From contig NZ_JACIBY010000003.1 of the NCBI RefSeq assembly GCF_014195535.1, positions 310,001-374,000 on the forward strand: 64,000 nucleotides of DNA. Reading direction: 5' to 3'. The DNA comes from Runella defluvii. Its GTDB lineage: Bacteria > Bacteroidota > Bacteroidia > Cytophagales > Spirosomataceae. Of this stretch, positions 61,212 to 64,000 are shown one piece after another. A program made the translations under genes and the position numbers. Within the stretch, counting starts at the first letter, position 1; every line of letters starts with the position of its first letter. Below the pieces are notes generated by a model. That model had not been told where the DNA came from and did no database searches. It saw only the letters and a program-made list of their open reading frames with translations.

Positions 61212-62381
61212 GTGTATTTGTATTCAGAAAAAATTGTCGAGGACTTTCAACAAATTTTTGGAAAAACTCCTTCTTTCGTCGTGCGTGCTCCTGGTCGCAT
61301 CAATCTTATTGGCGAACATACCGATTATAACAATGGGTTTGTGCTGCCCGCGGCTATCGACAAAGCGATTTACTTCGCCATCGCCCCCCGCACCGACCGA
61401 CTTTGTAAGGTATATGCCGCAGATTTGAACGATACGTTTGAGTTTAGCCTTGATTCGCTCAATAAATGCCCCAAAAGTTGGGCCAATTACCTCATTGGCG
61501 TGACGAGCGAACTGATAACGGACGGGTATGTCATTCCGACGGGTTTTGAGGTTGCTTTCGGTGGTGATGTACCAAACGGAGCGGGTCTTTCGTCGTCGGC
61601 AGCAGTGGAAAGTGGAATGGGATGGGCGTTAAGTGAGTTATTTGGATTGGCAATCCCGCGTTTACAACTCGCTCTCGTTGCGCAACGGGCTGAACATCAC
61701 TTCGCTGGACTTCAGTGTGGGATTATGGACATGTTTGCGTCTATCCACGGCAAAGCTAATTCCGTCATTCGCCTTGATTGCCGCGATTTGACGTTTGAAT
61801 ATTTTCCCTTCGATTTTGAAAATTATCAGTTAGTGCTCTGCAACTCGGGAGTAAAACATACGTTGGCCGATTCAGCTTACAACACCCGCCGCCAAGAATG
61901 TGAGCAAGGTGTGGCCATTTTACAGCAATTTTACCCGACTATTACCAGCTTACGGGATGTAAAGTTGGCCCAAGTGGAAGCGCATAAAGCCGATTTTTCT
62001 GAAAATGTTTATCGCCGTTGTCGGTACGTGACGGGCGAAATTGAGCGAGTCGTAAGTGCGTGTGAAGATTTGCAACGGGGTGATTTAGTGGCTTTTGGAA
62101 AAAAAATGTACGAAACGCATACGGGATTGAGTGAGGATTATGAAGTGAGTTGCGTAGAACTTGATTTTTTGGTAGAACAAACGGTTGCGCTGACCGAAGT
62201 CTTAGGGGCTCGTTTGATGGGCGGTGGCTTTGGCGGCTGTACCATTAATATCGTCGAAACGGCGCAAGTGGATTCTTTTATCGAAAAGATGACGGTGGCC
62301 TACCGCGCGCAGTTTAACAAAAAACTGGTCTGCCACGTCGTGGGTATCACGGAAGGCGTTGCCCGACTAGAAAAGCTATAA
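61212..62381 (+). CDS. galK: Galactokinase
   Basis: A 389-residue GHMP kinase that phosphorylates galactose at C1, the first step of the Leloir pathway. Motifs: VRAPGRINLIGEHTDYN (galactokinase signature), PNGAGLSSSAAVESG (ATP loop), CGIMDMFASIHG with catalytic Asp, and MGGGFGGC near the end. GTG start at 61212, with a good promoter upstream. The next gene is 24 bases away, so they may be co-transcribed, though glpD-type function is unrelated to galactose. Confidence 0.96.
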   Translation: MYLYSEKIVEDFQQIFGKTPSFVVRAPGRINLIGEHTDYNNGFVLPAAIDKAIYFAIAPRTDRLCKVYAADLNDTFEFSLDSLNKCPKSWANYLIGVTSELITDGYVIPTGFEVAFGGDVPNGAGLSSSAAVESGMGWALSELFGLAIPRLQLALVAQRAEHHFAGLQCGIMDMFASIHGKANSVIRLDCRDLTFEYFPFDFENYQLVLCNSGVKHTLADSAYNTRRQECEQGVAILQQFYPTITSLRDVKLAQVEAHKADFSENVYRRCRYVTGEIERVVSACEDLQRGDLVAFGKKMYETHTGLSEDYEVSCVELDFLVEQTVALTEVLGARLMGGGFGGCTINIVETAQVDSFIEKMTVAYRAQFNKKLVCHVVGITEGVARLEKL

Positions 62382-62404
62382 CGTTACACTAAAAACTCAT
62401 TCCC

Positions 62405-64000
62405 ATGAATCGTTCAAAAAATTTGCAACGCCTTCAAAATGAAACGTTTGATATTTGTATCATTGGAGGCGGTGCCAGCGGGGCAGGTTGTGCGCTCGAC
62501 GCGGCACTGCGCGGCTTTAAGGTGGCATTGATTGAAAAAAAAGATTTTGCCTCCGAAACTTCGTCGAAATCGACCAAGCTGATTCATGGGGGAGTACGTT
62601 ACCTTGAACAAGCGTTTAAAAACTTAGATTTTGCTCAGTTAAAACAGGTACGTCACGGCTTAGAAGAACGCCAAATTGTGCTCCAAAATGCCCCGCATTT
62701 GGCCCGACCGTTGCCCCTTCTGACGCCCGTTTTTAGCTGGTTTGAAGGGTTATACTTTACGATTGGGTTGCGGATGTACGACTTTTTTGCCAAAGGGGAT
62801 GCGTTGCCCAAAAGCCGTTGGTTGAGCAAAAAAGAAACCCTCTTGCGAATGCCTTCGTTGGATGCTAAAAAATTGCACAGCGCAGTTTTGTATTTTGACG
62901 GACAGCTCGACGACGCGCGTTACTGCCTTGCCTTGGCCCACGCAGCCGAAGAAGCAGGGGTTGCTGTTGCCAATTATACGGAGTTAGTGGGGGTAAAAAA
63001 AGATACCAATGGCAAGCTGACCGAAGCGCAAGTAAGACCCACCGAAGGGGAGGCTACGTTTGGGATAAAAGCAAAATTATTTATCAATTGTACGGGGGCA
63101 TTGGCGGATCACGTTCGATTGATGGCCAATCCTAAATTATCAAAACGTATTCGTCCGAGTAAAGGGGTGCACGTGGTGTTGCCATACGAAGTGCTGAAAA
63201 GTGATGATGCCATGCTGATTCCAAAAACTAGCGATGGGCGTGTCGTTTTTGCGATTCCGTTTGAGGGGCAGTTGTTGTTAGGAACAACTGATACGGATTA
63301 TAAAGATTTGGACAAAGAACCTATTTTAGATGACAAAGAGGTTGATTTTCTGTTGGATACGCTTACTCGTTATTTGGCCAAACGCCCCGATAAGTCTCAG
63401 GTAAAGGCAGGTTTTGGTGGACTGCGACCTTTGCTGGCGGCGAGTGAGTCGGCCTCTACCAAAAAGCTGGTTCGTGACCACGAAGTTGAACACGACCCTA
63501 CGTCGAATTTGGTAAGTTTATTGGGAGGAAAATGGACAACTTACCGTTATATGGCCAAAGATACCATCGACAAAGCCTGTGAATTGCTGAGCGTTGACCG
63601 TGAATGTACAACGGCTCAACATCTCTTAGTTGGTGGTGAAGATTATGCGTTTGAAGATTGGAAAATTATTCAAACGGTATATCGTTTGGCCAAAGATATA
63701 GCCAAAAATCTCATTCGTAAGTACGGAAGTCGGGCGCACAAAGTCGCGCGTCTGACGCAAGAAAATATCCTTTGGGCGCAGCGATTGGTGGACAAATACC
63801 CATTCATTCAAGCGGAGGTTATTTACCAAGTTCGGGAAGAAATGGCCTTGACCTTGCGGGATGTATTTGCGCGACGTACGCGTTTGGAAATTCTGGATTG
63901 GGAGGCTGTTATGGAAGCCCTGCCCGTTGTGGCCGATTTGATGGCGCAAGAATTGGGCTGGACGGCGGAACAAAAACAGCAGCAAATCGACGAATACACG
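62405..64000 (+). CDS. glpD: Glycerol-3-phosphate dehydrogenase (FAD), 3' end cut by window
   Basis: A frame from ATG 62405 that is still open at the window end (532 codons seen). FAD-binding DICIIGGGASGAGCALDAALRG near residue 20, TKLIHGGVRYLEQA, then HRVHVVLPYE-like and LLLGTTDTDYKDLD, GGLRPLLAAS and LLGGKWTTYRYMA are GlpD markers. The C-terminal domain (RVREEMALTLRDVFARRTRL) has begun. It oxidises sn-glycerol 3-phosphate to DHAP at the membrane and passes electrons to quinone. The family call is strong; only a short tail is missing. Confidence 0.93.
   Translation, partial: MNRSKNLQRLQNETFDICIIGGGASGAGCALDAALRGFKVALIEKKDFASETSSKSTKLIHGGVRYLEQAFKNLDFAQLKQVRHGLEERQIVLQNAPHLARPLPLLTPVFSWFEGLYFTIGLRMYDFFAKGDALPKSRWLSKKETLLRMPSLDAKKLHSAVLYFDGQLDDARYCLALAHAAEEAGVAVANYTELVGVKKDTNGKLTEAQVRPTEGEATFGIKAKLFINCTGALADHVRLMANPKLSKRIRPSKGVHVVLPYEVLKSDDAMLIPKTSDGRVVFAIPFEGQLLLGTTDTDYKDLDKEPILDDKEVDFLLDTLTRYLAKRPDKSQVKAGFGGLRPLLAASESASTKKLVRDHEVEHDPTSNLVSLLGGKWTTYRYMAKDTIDKACELLSVDRECTTAQHLLVGGEDYAFEDWKIIQTVYRLAKDIAKNLIRKYGSRAHKVARLTQENILWAQRLVDKYPFIQAEVIYQVREEMALTLRDVFARRTRLEILDWEAVMEALPVVADLMAQELGWTAEQKQQQIDEYT

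Overview
The window looks like chromosomal DNA from a Bacteroidota bacterium, most likely the order Cytophagales (a Runella/Spirosomaceae-like genome is my inference, not proven). Evidence is a SusC/SusD outer-membrane uptake pair, several secreted proteins and lipoproteins with Bacteroidota-style leaders, outer-membrane barrels of the DUF type, and many start regions with the Bacteroidota promoter signature TTG-N19/20-TAnnTTTG in place of an E. coli -35/-10. Gene starts mostly lack a strong Shine-Dalgarno, which is normal for the group.

Layout. 1-11.4 kb: housekeeping and envelope genes (end of a LOG-family nucleotide hydrolase, an ethanolamine-permease-like APC transporter, a double-SWIM SNF2 helicase, SGNH hydrolase, moaE, two metal-dependent hydrolases, barrels). 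11.5-17.5 kb: a nuclease-gene remnant among GCTTCGG palindromes, then a trp leader peptide with tandem Trp codons plus terminator in front of trpB-trpA, then mfd. 17.6-33.6 kb: secreted glycosidase, OmpA/PD40 protein, phosphoesterase, LVIVD lipoproteins, DUF4177 protein and mnmE, CocE-like hydrolase, aldo/keto reductase with AraC regulator, YjbQ, a lipoprotein nuclease, a cyanophycinase-like peptidase and a ChbG-like deacetylase.

33.7-44.3 kb: an uptake island. A divergent pair (Hint-domain protein and Tat-exported PLP aminotransferase, minus strand) faces susC-susD-Tat-aminotransferase-AEC permease-lipoprotein (plus strand). The susC start is preceded by a strongly structured leader of over 300 nt. 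I suggest that an amine or amino-acid-like substrate is imported and processed in the periplasm by PLP enzymes carried there folded by Tat.

44.3-60.9 kb: a complete type I CRISPR-Cas locus (best fit I-B): cas6, WYL regulator, cas3, cas8, cas7, cas5, a REP-type HUH transposase, cas4, cas1, cas2, and an array that I count as 86 repeats and 85 spacers. The interference block cas3-cas8-cas7-cas5 is visibly AT-richer than cas6 on one side and cas4-cas1-cas2 on the other. The transposase sits at that junction, and its stop overlaps the cas4 start. Cas3 has its HD nuclease at the C-terminus. Array polarity is clear: the cas2 side carries the leader and promoter, and the far end has a decayed last repeat.

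61-64 kb: tRNA-Arg(UCU) on the minus strand, divergent from galK, followed by a glpD-like gene that runs off the window. All counts, compositions and structures were read by eye from the sequence; no search or folding program was run.
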